From positions 56,274-120,273 of the forward strand of contig DDTH01000001.1 in assembly GCA_002344055.1 (NCBI GenBank): a stretch of DNA of 64,000 nt, given 5' to 3'. The first letter of the stretch is position 1. Each line of letters starts with the position of its first letter. Source of the stretch: Sphingomonadales bacterium UBA2369 (GTDB taxonomy: Bacteria; Pseudomonadota; Alphaproteobacteria; Sphingomonadales; Sphingomonadaceae). The notes under the pieces were generated by a model that saw only the letters and a list, made by a program, of their open reading frames with translations, did not search any database and had not been told where the DNA came from. This document shows, one piece after another, positions 44,717 through 53,828 of the stretch. Made by a program: the position numbers and the translations under genes.

Positions 44717-45547
44717 TCAGGGCCGGGCCGTCGCCTCGAACGTCCAGCGCTGCTCCGGGGTCGCGGCGCAGGCGGTCAGCTTGGCGACCCAGCGCCCGTC
44801 CGCCAGGCGCGGCTCGACACAACCCGACCGGTTCGACAGGGCGCCGTCCTCCCGCAGCACCCATTGCAGCGCCGGTTCCACGCGGCACCGCGTCAGGGCA
44901 AGCCCGCCGGCGAGGGGGTTGGCGCTGAGACAGGTGCCGGAAACCCGAAACTGCCCGGGAGCGCGGCGATCGAAGGAAAAAATCTGCTCCCAGCGTTGCA
45001 CTTCGGCGCACGGCTCCAGGCCGACGAAGGAACCCGGACGCACAAGGCCGAGACACAGATCTGGCCGGGCCGCCCAGCGCAGCCGGCCACGCGCGGGCGC
45101 ATGGGCTTGCGGATCGAAGGCGCGAACCCGCCAAGCCTGGGGCGGGTAGCGGGTCGGACATGACGCGCCATAGACGCGCTCGCCGTCGCGGCCCGAAAGC
45201 CCGAGCAGGGCCAGGCAGCGTCCCTCGCCATTTCGCACGCCCTGTTCGGCGGAGATCGTCCATTGCTGCCCGGCCGAGCCGTCGCAACGCGTCGCCGCCA
45301 AGGGCGGATAGAGGCCGCCGCCGCGCGGGGCCAGGCAGGAATCGCCGAGGCGGATGGGTCCCGGGCCCGCCGCTGGCAGGACCAGCCGCTGCGCGGTCGA
45401 TCCGTCACACGGGCGGCTGACCGATCCTTCGCGCTCGTCGATGGTTACGCACATGGCGGGCAAAGTTGCCGGGCGCAGGGTCTGGCCCGACGCGGGGACC
45501 GGCAAGACCGCCAGCGGAACAAGGACAGCAAGCAGCATTCGGATCAT
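44717..45547 (-). CDS. Exported ricin-type beta-trefoil lectin protein
   Basis: 276 residues with a signal peptide (MIRMLLAVLVPLAVLPVPAS). The remainder has repeated beta-trefoil signatures with QxW-type ends (GQQWTIS, QAWRVRA, LQWVLRE, EQRWTFE) and regularly placed cysteines (GDSCLAPRGGG, GRCLALLG, DLCLGLV, GTCLSANP). Two trefoil-like units appear to be present with no catalytic domain attached. Secreted or periplasmic sugar binding is inferred. Confidence 0.75.
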   Translation of the reverse strand: MIRMLLAVLVPLAVLPVPASGQTLRPATLPAMCVTIDEREGSVSRPCDGSTAQRLVLPAAGPGPIRLGDSCLAPRGGGLYPPLAATRCDGSAGQQWTISAEQGVRNGEGRCLALLGLSGRDGERVYGASCPTRYPPQAWRVRAFDPQAHAPARGRLRWAARPDLCLGLVRPGSFVGLEPCAEVQRWEQIFSFDRRAPGQFRVSGTCLSANPLAGGLALTRCRVEPALQWVLREDGALSNRSGCVEPRLADGRWVAKLTACAATPEQRWTFEATARP

Positions 45548-45648
45548 CTCGCCACTCCCCGCGGTCGGCGCCTGCGCGATCCCGCCAATCTGCCGGGCGA
45601 GTCATGAACGGTGCCGAAACGAACTGCCCGGAGCGATGCCCGCCGGCG

Positions 45649-46803
45649 TCACGCCTCCGGCGCCGGCCCGGCCTTCCGAAATGGCCCCATCGCGTCGAGT
45701 TCCTCGATCTCGCCGAGTACCGCCGGGCGTTCGGCGGCGAGATAGTGGGCGACCGCATCGCGCAGGCGCGGGTCGGCGAAATGGTGGGCGGAGTAAGTGG
45801 GGACCGGGCGATAGCCGCGGGCCAGCTTGTGCGAGCCCTGTGCGCCGGCTTCGACGGTGGCGAGGCCGCGCGCGATCGCGGCGTCGATCGCCTGATAATA
45901 GCAGAGCTCGAAATGGAGGTGCGGCACGTCCACGGTGCAGCCCCAGTAGCGGCCATAGAGGGCCTGCGAGCCGATGAAATTCAGCGCCCCCGCTATGGGT
46001 TGCCCGTCACGCAGGGCGAGGATCAGCAGGATGTCGTCCGCCATGGTGGCGCCGATCTCCGTGAAAAAGGCGCGGGTGAGATAGGGCCGGCCCCATTTGC
46101 GGGCGCCGGTGTCCTGGTAGAAGGTCCAGAAGGCGTCCCAGTGCGCCTCGGTGATCGCCTCGCCGGTGAGATGGACGATCTCCAGCCCTTCCACGGCGCG
46201 GGCGCGTTCCTTGCGGATCGCCTTGCGCTTGGCCGAGGACAAAGCGGCGAGGAAGTGGTCGAAGCTCTCATAGCCGTCATTGTGCCAGTGGAACTGGCTG
46301 TCGACGCGGATCAGCCAGCCGGCGCTTTCGAAGGCCGGGACTTCCTCCGCGGCGATGAAGGTGGCGTGAGCGGAGGAGAGGCCATTATTGGCCACGATTT
46401 GCTCGGCGGCGGCGATCAGGGCCGGGGCGAGGGCGGGCGTGGTCGTGAGCAGGCGGCGGCCGGGGACGGGTGTGAACGGCACCGCGATCTGCAATTTGGG
46501 ATAATAATCCCCGCCGGCGCGGGCATAGGCGTCGGCCCAGCCATGATCGAAGACATATTCGCCCTGGCTGTGGCTCTTGGCGTAAGCGGGCAGGACCGCG
46601 TCGGGGCGGCCGTCCGCGCCGTCGATCGCGATGGGGAGCGGCTGCCAGCCGGTGCGCGGCCCGACGCTGCCAGACGCTTCGAGCGCCGAGAGGAAAGCGT
46701 GGCCCAGGAACGGGTTTTCGGTTCCGGCGCAACGGTCCCAATCCGCCGCGTCAAATGCCGAAACCCCGTTGGCGATGCGCGCGACGATGGATTCGCCGCT
46801 CAT
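45649..46803 (-). CDS. GNAT-fold N-acyltransferase (DUF482/FemAB-like)
   Basis: 384 residues of the 'peptidogalycan biosynthesis' GNAT group. Signatures include NPFLGHAFLSALEASGSVG, FDHGWADAYARAGGDYYPKL, the basic KRKAIRKERARA, and LHFELCYYQAIDAAIARGL followed by GAQGSHKLARGY. Cytoplasmic. It is the last gene of the minus-strand run DUF3572-HAD-SDR-RidA-GNAT, 10 nt after ridA. Substrate unknown. Confidence 0.85.
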   Translation of the reverse strand: MSGESIVARIANGVSAFDAADWDRCAGTENPFLGHAFLSALEASGSVGPRTGWQPLPIAIDGADGRPDAVLPAYAKSHSQGEYVFDHGWADAYARAGGDYYPKLQIAVPFTPVPGRRLLTTTPALAPALIAAAEQIVANNGLSSAHATFIAAEEVPAFESAGWLIRVDSQFHWHNDGYESFDHFLAALSSAKRKAIRKERARAVEGLEIVHLTGEAITEAHWDAFWTFYQDTGARKWGRPYLTRAFFTEIGATMADDILLILALRDGQPIAGALNFIGSQALYGRYWGCTVDVPHLHFELCYYQAIDAAIARGLATVEAGAQGSHKLARGYRPVPTYSAHHFADPRLRDAVAHYLAAERPAVLGEIEELDAMGPFRKAGPAPEA

Positions 46804-46813
46804 CGGAAAAGCC

Positions 46814-47275
46814 TCAGCCGGCCTTCACCGCGACGATCGCGTCGATCTCGACCGCGACGCCGAGCGGCAAGGTGGGCACGCCGACTGCGCTGCGGGCATG
46901 GCGGCCAATCTCGCCGAACACGTCCTGCATCAGTTCGGAGGCGCCGTTGGCGACCTTCGGCTGATCGGTGAAATCGCCGGTCGAGTTCACGAACACACCC
47001 AGTTTCACGATCCGCTCCACCCGGTCGAGGCCGACCGCCTTGTCGATCTGCGCGAGCAGCATTATGCCGCTGGCGCGCGCGGCCGCGATGCCCTCGTCCA
47101 GGCTCACATCCTCGCCGAGGCGTCCCTTGATCAGCTGGCCGTCCTGCTGGCTGATCTGCCCGGAAATGTGCAGCAGCCCGCCCGCCTCGACTGCGGGGAC
47201 GTAGGACGCGACCGGCGCGGCGGCTGCGGGAAGAGTGATGCCCAGCTCGGCCAGGCGGTCATGGATCTTGCTCAT
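46814..47275 (-). CDS. RidA family protein
   Basis: 153-residue YjgF/UK114 protein that hydrolyses reactive enamine/imine intermediates. It has GGLLHISGQISQQDG, the central LGVFVNSTGDFTDQP and the end AVGVPTLPLGVAVEIDAIVA; the catalytic Arg is in GRHARSAVG. It is the longer RidA subgroup with an N-terminal helix (IHDRLAELGITLP). Within the five-gene operon, 10 nt after the SDR gene. Confidence 0.93.
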   Translation of the reverse strand: MSKIHDRLAELGITLPAAAAPVASYVPAVEAGGLLHISGQISQQDGQLIKGRLGEDVSLDEGIAAARASGIMLLAQIDKAVGLDRVERIVKLGVFVNSTGDFTDQPKVANGASELMQDVFGEIGRHARSAVGVPTLPLGVAVEIDAIVAVKAG

Positions 47276-47285
47276 GGGCGCGCAG

Positions 47286-48032
47286 CTAGGACTTCACGCC
47301 CTCGCGCGCAACCGCGAACCCGGCGAAGCTCTGGTTCACCGGCATGAGTTCCAGCGTGTTGATGTTCATGTGCGGGGGCAGCGTCGCAACCCAAAAGATC
47401 GTCTCGGCGATGTCCTCGCCGGTCAGCGGGTTCATGTCGGCATAGAGCGTGTCGGAAGCTTCCCTGTCGCCGCCATTGCGGACGAGGGTGAATTCGGTCT
47501 CGACCATGCCGGGCTCGATCGAGGTCACGCGCACGCCGGTGCCGTGCAGGTCGCTCCTCAGATCAAGCGAGAATTGGCGGACGAAGGCCTTGGTCGCGCC
47601 GTAGATCGCGCCGCCGCGATAGGGATAGGTGGCGGCGACCGAACTCAGATTGATGATGGCGCCCTGGCGCGCGACCAGGCCGGGAAGGAGATGGCGGGTC
47701 ATGGCGGCGAGGCCGGTGATATTGGTCTGGATGACATCGAGACCGGCGTCGAGCGACGATTCCTGAAAGTCGGTGAGCGACGGGGCAAGGCCGGCATTGT
47801 TGAGCAGCAGGTCGACCTCGCCGACACCAGCGAGCGTGGCCGCAAAGCCGTCGACATCGCGCATGTCCAGCTCGATGGGCCGGAAGGCGTCGCCCAGTTC
47901 GGCCGTAAGCGCGTCCAGCCGCTCGCGGCGGCGGCCGGTGCCGATCACGTTCCAGCCCGCGCCGGCGAATCGCCGTGCCGACGCCGCTCCGATCCCCGCT
48001 GTGGCGCCGGTAATGAAGACAATCTTGCTCAT
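47286..48032 (-). CDS. Short-chain dehydrogenase (YdfG-like)
   Basis: 248-residue SDR. It has the NAD(P) motif TGATAGIGAASARRF with a following GTGRRRERLD that favours NADP, then NNAGLAPS, the catalytic Ser in INLSSVAATYPYRGG, and YGATKAF (Tyr-x3-Lys). The end, EDIAETIFWVATLPPHMNIN, is like the YdfG 3-hydroxy-acid dehydrogenases. ATG 48032 overlaps the HAD stop by 4 nt. Confidence 0.92.
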   Translation of the reverse strand: MSKIVFITGATAGIGAASARRFAGAGWNVIGTGRRRERLDALTAELGDAFRPIELDMRDVDGFAATLAGVGEVDLLLNNAGLAPSLTDFQESSLDAGLDVIQTNITGLAAMTRHLLPGLVARQGAIINLSSVAATYPYRGGAIYGATKAFVRQFSLDLRSDLHGTGVRVTSIEPGMVETEFTLVRNGGDREASDTLYADMNPLTGEDIAETIFWVATLPPHMNINTLELMPVNQSFAGFAVAREGVKS

Positions 48033-48664
48033 GCGGCTTTCTCCAGCGGGGCTGGTCCTTGGGCGAATCGGTCGAGGATCCACGGCACCGCCTCGCCCCA
48101 GGCGTCGATGCGATTGTGGGCGTGAGGCGCGGGTGGCGTGGCACCTGCCAGCAACGGCTCGGCGATCATGTGCAGCCGCCAGACTTCGGGCGCGTGATTG
48201 GCGACGCTGTGATGGTGGACGCTCAGATCGTCGACGAACAGGGTGACGCTCGGCCGCATGTCCGCGACCAGTTCCTCGACCGGCCGCCCCTTGCCGCCGC
48301 GATTGCACAGCACGCGGTGGTTGATCTCGAACCGGCCCAATTGCTCGACGCGTCCCGCCTCGTAGCGGTCGCCGATATTGGTCAGCACGACGATGTCGGC
48401 ATGTTCGCCAATCGCCCGCAGCGCCTCGACCGCGCCGGGGACGATATTCTGCCGGTGCATCTCCGTATCGAAGAAGCCGTCGAGCAGGGGCCAGACCTGC
48501 TCTTCGGGGAGGGGCTGGCCGGCACCGTCGCGCAGCGCGTCGCGGAAGGCGGTTGCTGTCAGATTGAAGCTGTAGCCGCGGGTTTCGGACACCCAGTCGG
48601 CGAAATGGCTGACCATGTGCAGCAGCACTTCGTCGCAATCGGTGATGAGGAGGGGCCGGCTCAT
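48029..48664 (-). CDS. HAD-superfamily hydrolase
   Basis: 211 residues. Motif I is ITDCDEVLLHM with Asp9 and Asp11, motif II IVVLTNIGD, and motif IV VTLFVDDLSVHH; the cap is small and helical. Probably a phosphatase of unknown substrate. It overlaps the DUF3572 stop and the SDR start by 4 nt each, so the operon is translationally coupled. Confidence 0.88.
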   Translation of the reverse strand: MSRPLLITDCDEVLLHMVSHFADWVSETRGYSFNLTATAFRDALRDGAGQPLPEEQVWPLLDGFFDTEMHRQNIVPGAVEALRAIGEHADIVVLTNIGDRYEAGRVEQLGRFEINHRVLCNRGGKGRPVEELVADMRPSVTLFVDDLSVHHHSVANHAPEVWRLHMIAEPLLAGATPPAPHAHNRIDAWGEAVPWILDRFAQGPAPLEKAA

Positions 48665-48933
48665 CTTTCCAGTTCCTCGCGGGCCGACACCAGCGTCGCC
48701 GGGGCAACGCCCAGATCGTCCGCAGCCGCGATCAGGTCCGGCTCATGCGCTTCCAGGAAGCGCAGGATCGCGGACAGGGTCCCCGGTTCCTCCAGCGCGA
48801 CCCGCAGTAATTCCGGGGTCAAGCCGGTCGTGTCGAGCAGCCGCTGGGCGCGCGCTTCGTCGCGCAGGGTCCAAGCCAGAGCGGCGAGCGCCAGCGGCTC
48901 CGGATCGGGGCGATTTACGTTTTGTCTGATCAT
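48661..48933 (-). CDS. DUF3572 protein
   Basis: 90 residues matching DUF3572: PEPLALAALAWTLRDEARA, LLDTTGLTPELLRV, LSAILRFLEAHEPDLIA and AADDLGVAPATLVSARE. All-helical, cytoplasmic, function unknown. It is divergent from divK with only 17 nt between the start codons, so their promoters must extend into coding sequence. The DUF3572-divK-rpmG order is typical of Sphingomonadales. Confidence 0.88.
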   Translation of the reverse strand: MIRQNVNRPDPEPLALAALAWTLRDEARAQRLLDTTGLTPELLRVALEEPGTLSAILRFLEAHEPDLIAAADDLGVAPATLVSAREELER

Positions 48934-48950
48934 GGCTTAGGATCGCGTCC

Positions 48951-49385
48951 GTGGTGCAGAAAATCCTGATTGTCGAGGACAACGAGCTCAATCTGCGGCT
49001 GTTCTGCGACCTGTTGCGGGCGCACGGCTATCAGGTCGAGCCGGTGCGCGACGGGCGCGAGGCTGTTGTCCGCGCCCGCGACTTCGCGCCGGACCTGATC
49101 GTGATGGACATCCAGATGCCCTATGTGAGCGGGCTGGAGCTGATCGAACAGTTGAAGGCCGAGGACGAATTGAAGGAAGCGCCGATCCTGGCGGTGACAG
49201 CTTATGCCGCGCGGGGCGATGAAGAGCGCATCCGCGATGCGGGCGCGGAAGGCTATGTGTCCAAGCCGATTTCGGTGATGAAATTCGTCGAGGCCGTGCG
49301 CGGCCTGCTGGCGGCGCAAGAGGCGGCCGCAGCCGCCGAGGCCGAGACGGAAGAAAGACCGGACCCCGAATCGAGCCCGGCCTGA
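48951..49385 (+). CDS. divK: Single-domain response regulator DivK
   Basis: 144-residue receiver, starting at GTG 48951 (a second GTG follows). ILIVEDNELNLRLFCDLLRA, the phospho-acceptor Asp53 in LIVMDIQMPYVSG, VTAYAARGDEERI and the lysine in GYVSKPIS are typical of DivK, the cell-cycle regulator acting with DivJ/PleC kinases. Unusually for DivK it has a 20-residue Ala/Glu tail (AAAAAEAETEERPDPESSPA). Confidence 0.9.
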   Translation: MVQKILIVEDNELNLRLFCDLLRAHGYQVEPVRDGREAVVRARDFAPDLIVMDIQMPYVSGLELIEQLKAEDELKEAPILAVTAYAARGDEERIRDAGAEGYVSKPISVMKFVEAVRGLLAAQEAAAAAEAETEERPDPESSPA

Positions 49386-49389
49386 GGAT

Positions 49390-49407
49390 CGGCGGCTGAC
49401 GCCGCCG
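49390..49407. terminator. Hairpin between convergent divK and rpmG
   Basis: CGGCGGC (49390-49396) and GCCGCCG (49401-49407) form a 7-bp stem with the loop TGAC in the 27-nt space between the two convergent stops. There is no U-run, so the terminator call is tentative. Confidence 0.35.
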
Positions 49408-49412
49408 GCGCC

Positions 49413-49580
49413 TTACTTGATCTTGGCTTCCTTGAACTCGACATGCTTGCGCGCGACGGGATCATACTTCCGGAAGGTCATCTTCTCGGTGATGTTGCGC
49501 GGATTCTTCTTCGTCACGTAGAAAAAGCCGGTGTCGGCCGTGCTGACGAGCTTGATCTTGACGGTGGTCGGCTTGGCCAT
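49413..49580 (-). CDS. rpmG: 50S ribosomal protein L33
   Basis: 55 residues, MAKPTTVKIKLVSTADTGFF to FKEAKIK, the cysteine-free (zinc-independent) L33 type usual in proteobacteria. ATG 49580 is the family start; a longer upstream frame is not conserved-looking. Confidence 0.97.
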   Translation of the reverse strand: MAKPTTVKIKLVSTADTGFFYVTKKNPRNITEKMTFRKYDPVARKHVEFKEAKIK

Positions 49581-49685
49581 CTCAAATTCCTGATGTCTTG
49601 AAACGAAAGGAGCGGCGCAGCGGCCGCTCACACGTCGGCGGGCCACATGCGTTGCAGCCCGGCGAAAGTCAAGCCGAGTCGGGCC

Positions 49686-50699
49686 TCAGTAAGCCCGCGC
49701 CACGGCGAATTCCGCGGCTTCCGCCATCGCGGCCTTGGCGCGGCCGGCGGGGAAGGGGCCGAGCGCGTCGATCGCGCGGCGGGCATAGAGGCGGGCGCGT
49801 TCGTGCGTGTCGGCCAGCGCGGAGCTGGCCGCGAGCAGGCGGCGGGCGAAAGCGAGATCGTCGTCGGAGATGCGCTCGCCGCTCATCGCCGCGCGCCAGA
49901 AGGCCCGCTCTTCGGCATTGCCGCGCGCGAAGGCGAGGATGACGGGAAGAGTGACCTTGCCGTCGCGGAAATCGTCGCCCTGGTCCTTGCCCATCGTCGC
50001 GGCATCCTCGGCATAGTCGATCGCGTCGTCGACCAGCTGGAAGGCGATGCCGAGATTGCGGCCATAGGCGTCGAGTGCGGCCTCCGTCGCCTCGTCGCGC
50101 TCGGCGACCACCGCGGCGATGCGGCAGGCGGCGGCGAACAGAGCGGCGGTCTTGGCGCTGATAATGTCGAGATAGCGGTCCTCGCCAATCTCGACCTGGC
50201 GCTGGGCGGAAAGCTGGTTGACCTCGCCCTCGGCGATCACGTTGGAGGCGCTGGAGAGGATTTTCAGCACCTTCAAACTGCCATCCTCGACCATCAGTTC
50301 GAAGGAGCGGCTGAACAGGAAATCGCCGACCAGCACGCTCGCCGGATTGCCCCAGATGATGTTGGCGGTGCGGCGCCCGCGGCGGAGGCCTGAGCCGTCC
50401 ACCACATCGTCGTGCAGCAAAGTGGCGGTGTGGATGAATTCGACCGCAGCGGCGAGCTTGTGGTGGCGATTGCCCTGATAATCGAGCAGCCGGGCACTCG
50501 CGAGCGTCAGCATCGGCCGCATCCGCTTGCCGCCCCCGGCGATCAGATGCCCGGCAAGCTCGGGGATCAGCGTCACTTCGCTCTGCATCCGGTCGAGGAT
50601 GACGGCGTTGACGTTGTTGAGGTCCGCCGCGACCAGCGCCAGCATCGGATCGAGCGACGGCGCGTTTCGGCCGCTGAGACTGTGAACGGTTGCGGTCAT
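49686..50699 (-). CDS. Trans-polyprenyl diphosphate synthase
   Basis: 337-residue class I isoprenyl chain-elongation enzyme making the ubiquinone side chain. The first aspartate motif is LLHDDVVDGSGLRRGRR and the second QLVDDAIDYAED; GGGKRMRPML binds IPP. The protein matches octaprenyl/decaprenyl synthase (IspB/DdsA); the Ala/Leu residues before the first motif suggest a long product, and decaprenyl (Q10) is usual in this group. Confidence 0.93.
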   Translation of the reverse strand: MTATVHSLSGRNAPSLDPMLALVAADLNNVNAVILDRMQSEVTLIPELAGHLIAGGGKRMRPMLTLASARLLDYQGNRHHKLAAAVEFIHTATLLHDDVVDGSGLRRGRRTANIIWGNPASVLVGDFLFSRSFELMVEDGSLKVLKILSSASNVIAEGEVNQLSAQRQVEIGEDRYLDIISAKTAALFAAACRIAAVVAERDEATEAALDAYGRNLGIAFQLVDDAIDYAEDAATMGKDQGDDFRDGKVTLPVILAFARGNAEERAFWRAAMSGERISDDDLAFARRLLAASSALADTHERARLYARRAIDALGPFPAGRAKAAMAEAAEFAVARAY

Positions 50700-50749
50700 C
50701 TGGGCGGCGATGTGCGCCGCCGCGCGGTCAAAGGCAAGGGCGCGCCGTC

Positions 50750-52306
50750 TCAGGAGGCCGGGCGCAGGCGCGCCAGCACCGCGCGGGCATTCTCATTTGT
50801 CGGGTCCAGCTCCAGGCTGCGCCGATATTCGCGGATCGCGCCGGTCTCGTCGCCGGAAGCGAGCAGGGCTTCACCAAGGCTGTCATACACATCGCCATCG
50901 TCGGGATGGTAGGTGACGTTCTCACGGAAAACGCGGATCGCGTCGGCGTGCCGGCCCGCGCCGAGCAGGACATAGCCCCAGACGTTCAGGTCGCGCTGGT
51001 GAACAATATTGGCGGGCAGGGTGGCGCGCATGTGGCGATACTCCGCCAGCGCGCGCTCCACGCCGCGCGCGTGCGCGATCAGGCGTATCGCGATGGCCGG
51101 CGGGACCGGACGGCGCGTGTAATTTTCCCAGCCATATTCGGCGGCGACGCTGCCCACGACCGCCGCGAACAGATCGGAGCCATTGTCGGAATTGGTGAGG
51201 ATGACGACACCTTGGCCGGTCTCGGCGGTCATCCGCATATGGGCGCGATAGCCGACCGTCCCGCCATTGTGGGCGAAATAGCCGGTCGTGTCGTTCGAGC
51301 GCACGACCCAGCCCACGCCCATCTCGTTCATTTCCTGAGTCAGCATGCGCCGGGTCATCGCCTCGGACAGAATCAGGCTCGACCGGCCCTGCCTGGACCG
51401 CGCGACGGCAATCGCGATCCGGGCGAGATCGGAAGCGGTGGTCCACAATCCCGCCGCGGCCATTTCGGGGTGAATGCGCCAGCGTCCTGACACGAGCAGG
51501 CCCGACGGATCGTGCCCGCTGGCGGCGCGCGCGGTCAGCGCCGTTGGCAGAGGCTGCTCGAAGCTGCTGTCCTGCAGGTCGAGCGGAGCGAAGACGCGGC
51601 GTTGCATGAGCTGGGGGAAGGGTTCGTTCGCCCGCTCGGTCATAGCCAGCTGCACGATCGTGTAGCCCAGGCCGCTATAATCCACCCCGGCGCCGGGCTC
51701 GGCCGCCGGCACCGCGGCCGGCGTGTTGGCGGGCGCTTGTCCGTTCAGGATCTGGACGACGGTCGGCACCGGGGTTCCGGGTTCGTAGCCGGGAAAACCG
51801 CGCGGTGTGATGCCGGACGTGTGTGCGAGCAGTCCGCGCAACGTGACCGGCCGGGTCGCGGTGAACGGGCTTTCCGGCACGCGCCAGGACGTGAGCGAGG
51901 CGTTGATGTCGCCGTCTAGGCTTAGCTCGCCATGCTCCACCATCTGCAAGGCGGCCAGCGCGGTCACGGGCTTGGCGATCGACCCGGCCTGAAAAAGGGT
52001 TCCGGCGGTGACCCGCTCGCGTCGTCCGGCCTGACGAATGCCGAAGCCTCTTGCCCAGGCGATCCGGCCATTGTCGATGACCGCGACGCTCACCCCCGGC
52101 ACGCCGAGTGCTTCCTGCCATTGGGCCAGGGTTAGCCGGAGCGGCGCTCCGTTCTGGAGAGGGATTTCAGGCATTCCCGCGACGAAGCGGGCGATCCGGG
52201 CCTCGCTTTCGGAGGCGGGCACGCGCTGTGCGGCTACCGGTGCCGTCAGACCCAGAAGCAGAAATCCCAGAAGCGTCCGCACTGACAACGACCGCGCCCT
52301 CATCAT
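50750..52306 (-). CDS. Exported beta-lactamase-fold serine hydrolase with TPR tail
   Basis: 518 residues with a signal peptide (TLLGFLLLGLTAPVAAQ). The class C-like serine hydrolase domain has SxxK in AGSIAKPVTA, the Tyr motif DYSGLGY and the third box FAHNGGTVGY. The last 100 residues hold tetratricopeptide repeats (YVLLGAGRHADAIRVFRENV; SLGEALLASGDETGAIREYR). ATG 52306 follows GAGGA by 5 nt. Probably a periplasmic esterase or peptidase; substrate unknown. Confidence 0.88.
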   Translation of the reverse strand: MMRARSLSVRTLLGFLLLGLTAPVAAQRVPASESEARIARFVAGMPEIPLQNGAPLRLTLAQWQEALGVPGVSVAVIDNGRIAWARGFGIRQAGRRERVTAGTLFQAGSIAKPVTALAALQMVEHGELSLDGDINASLTSWRVPESPFTATRPVTLRGLLAHTSGITPRGFPGYEPGTPVPTVVQILNGQAPANTPAAVPAAEPGAGVDYSGLGYTIVQLAMTERANEPFPQLMQRRVFAPLDLQDSSFEQPLPTALTARAASGHDPSGLLVSGRWRIHPEMAAAGLWTTASDLARIAIAVARSRQGRSSLILSEAMTRRMLTQEMNEMGVGWVVRSNDTTGYFAHNGGTVGYRAHMRMTAETGQGVVILTNSDNGSDLFAAVVGSVAAEYGWENYTRRPVPPAIAIRLIAHARGVERALAEYRHMRATLPANIVHQRDLNVWGYVLLGAGRHADAIRVFRENVTYHPDDGDVYDSLGEALLASGDETGAIREYRRSLELDPTNENARAVLARLRPAS

Positions 52307-52384
52307 ACAATCCTCTGACACACGCCGACCGTCGCGGCGGCTAATTTCGGGTGGTTCGCGTGGGCGCGGGAAACGTCACACTCT

Positions 52385-53800
52385 TTAGCTCGCCACGGGC
52401 AGGCGGAGGCGCGCCAGCAGGCCGCCAAGGTCTTCGCTTTCCTCCAGGCTTACCGAGCCGCCGTAAATCTCGGCGACGTCGCGGACGATGGCGAGGCCGA
52501 GGCCGGTGCCTGGCTTGCCGGTGTCGAGCCGGGCGCCGCGATCGAAGATGGCGATGCGCTGATTTTCCGGAATGCCGGTGCCGTCATCCTCCACCTCGAT
52601 CTCGACGCAGGCGGTTGTGGTGGTGACGGTCACGAACACCCGCCCGCCGCCATATTTCGCGGCATTTTCGATGAGGTTGCCGAGCAGTTCGTCCAGATCC
52701 TGGCGCTCGACCCGGGCCATCGCCTTCTTGTCGCCGGTCAGATCGATCGTTGCATTTTCGTAAAGGACGCTGACCGCGCGTTCGACCGCCTTCAGCGCCG
52801 GCCAGACCTCCGTGCGGGCCTGCGCGGAGGAACGGCGGCCGACGGCGCGCGCGCGGGCGAGATGGTGGTCCACCTGGCGCCGCATGGTGCGGGCCTCCTG
52901 CATCACGGTCGCGGGCAGATCGGGGCTCTTCGCGGCGGAAGCGTTGGTAATGACGGTGAGCGGCGTCTTCAGTGCGTGGGCGAGATTGCCGGCATGGCGG
53001 CGCGCTTCCTCCGCCTGCCGCTCATTGTGGGCCAGCAGTTCGTTCACTTCCTCGGTCAGCGGTGCGATCTCGCGCGGGAGCCGTTCGTCAATTCGCGACT
53101 TCTCGCCCGATCGGATCGCGACGATGGCGCGGCGGACGCGGCGCAGCGGCCACAGGCCGTAAATGGTCTGCAGGGCCGCGAGCACGATCAGGCCGAGGGC
53201 GAGGATCCCGAACGAGATCAGCATCGTCGTGCGCAATTCGTAAATCTGCTTGTCGAGATCGACCCGGTCCTGTGCGACCTGGAAGCGCCAGAGCAAATCG
53301 GAGCCGGGCAGGCGCACTTCCCGCTCGGCGACGCGCAGCACCTCCGTCTCGAACTCACGCGTGTCGGCATATTGGACTTCGGCTTCCGGGATCGGCCGGC
53401 TGGTGTCGAGCGTCCGGTCCCACAGCGAACGCGACGGAAACGGCTCACGGCCCTGCGCGGAGACCTGAAAATAGAGGCCGGAATAAGGAGTGAGGAAGCG
53501 CTGATCGGCGGGCGTTTCGGTCAGCAGCAATTCGCCGTCCGGCCCGACCTCGGAGGTCGCGATCAGCGCTGTCAGCACATAATTCAGGCCATCGTCGAAA
53601 TTGCGCGTGATCGCCGAGGACAGCACCCGGTCGAGCGCATAGGCGCCGCCGCTCAGCAGGATAACGATCCAGATCGTCGAAATGACGATCATGCGCCGGG
53701 TCAGCGACCCGGTGGAGGTGCGCTTCGCCCTCGCCCTGGGTTCGGGCTTTGCTTCGGCTTCGGGCGGCGTTGCGGCCATGTCTGCGGTATCGCCGCTCAT
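52385..53800 (-). CDS. Two-span sensor histidine kinase (PhoQ-like)
   Basis: 471 residues. A basic cytoplasmic N-terminus, span 1 (MIVISTIWIVILLSGGAYAL), a periplasmic sensor of about 130 residues, span 2 (MLISFGILALGLIVLAALQ), then HAMP. HisKA carries the acceptor His in NLAHALKTPL. The HATPase domain has NLIENAAKYGGG and GTGLGLAIV. It follows its response regulator by 29 nt. The HALKTPL box is that of PhoQ-type kinases. Confidence 0.93.
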   Translation of the reverse strand: MSGDTADMAATPPEAEAKPEPRARAKRTSTGSLTRRMIVISTIWIVILLSGGAYALDRVLSSAITRNFDDGLNYVLTALIATSEVGPDGELLLTETPADQRFLTPYSGLYFQVSAQGREPFPSRSLWDRTLDTSRPIPEAEVQYADTREFETEVLRVAEREVRLPGSDLLWRFQVAQDRVDLDKQIYELRTTMLISFGILALGLIVLAALQTIYGLWPLRRVRRAIVAIRSGEKSRIDERLPREIAPLTEEVNELLAHNERQAEEARRHAGNLAHALKTPLTVITNASAAKSPDLPATVMQEARTMRRQVDHHLARARAVGRRSSAQARTEVWPALKAVERAVSVLYENATIDLTGDKKAMARVERQDLDELLGNLIENAAKYGGGRVFVTVTTTTACVEIEVEDDGTGIPENQRIAIFDRGARLDTGKPGTGLGLAIVRDVAEIYGGSVSLEESEDLGGLLARLRLPVAS

Positions 53801-53828
53801 GGCTGACCCGAAGCTGAAGCTCGGCGCT

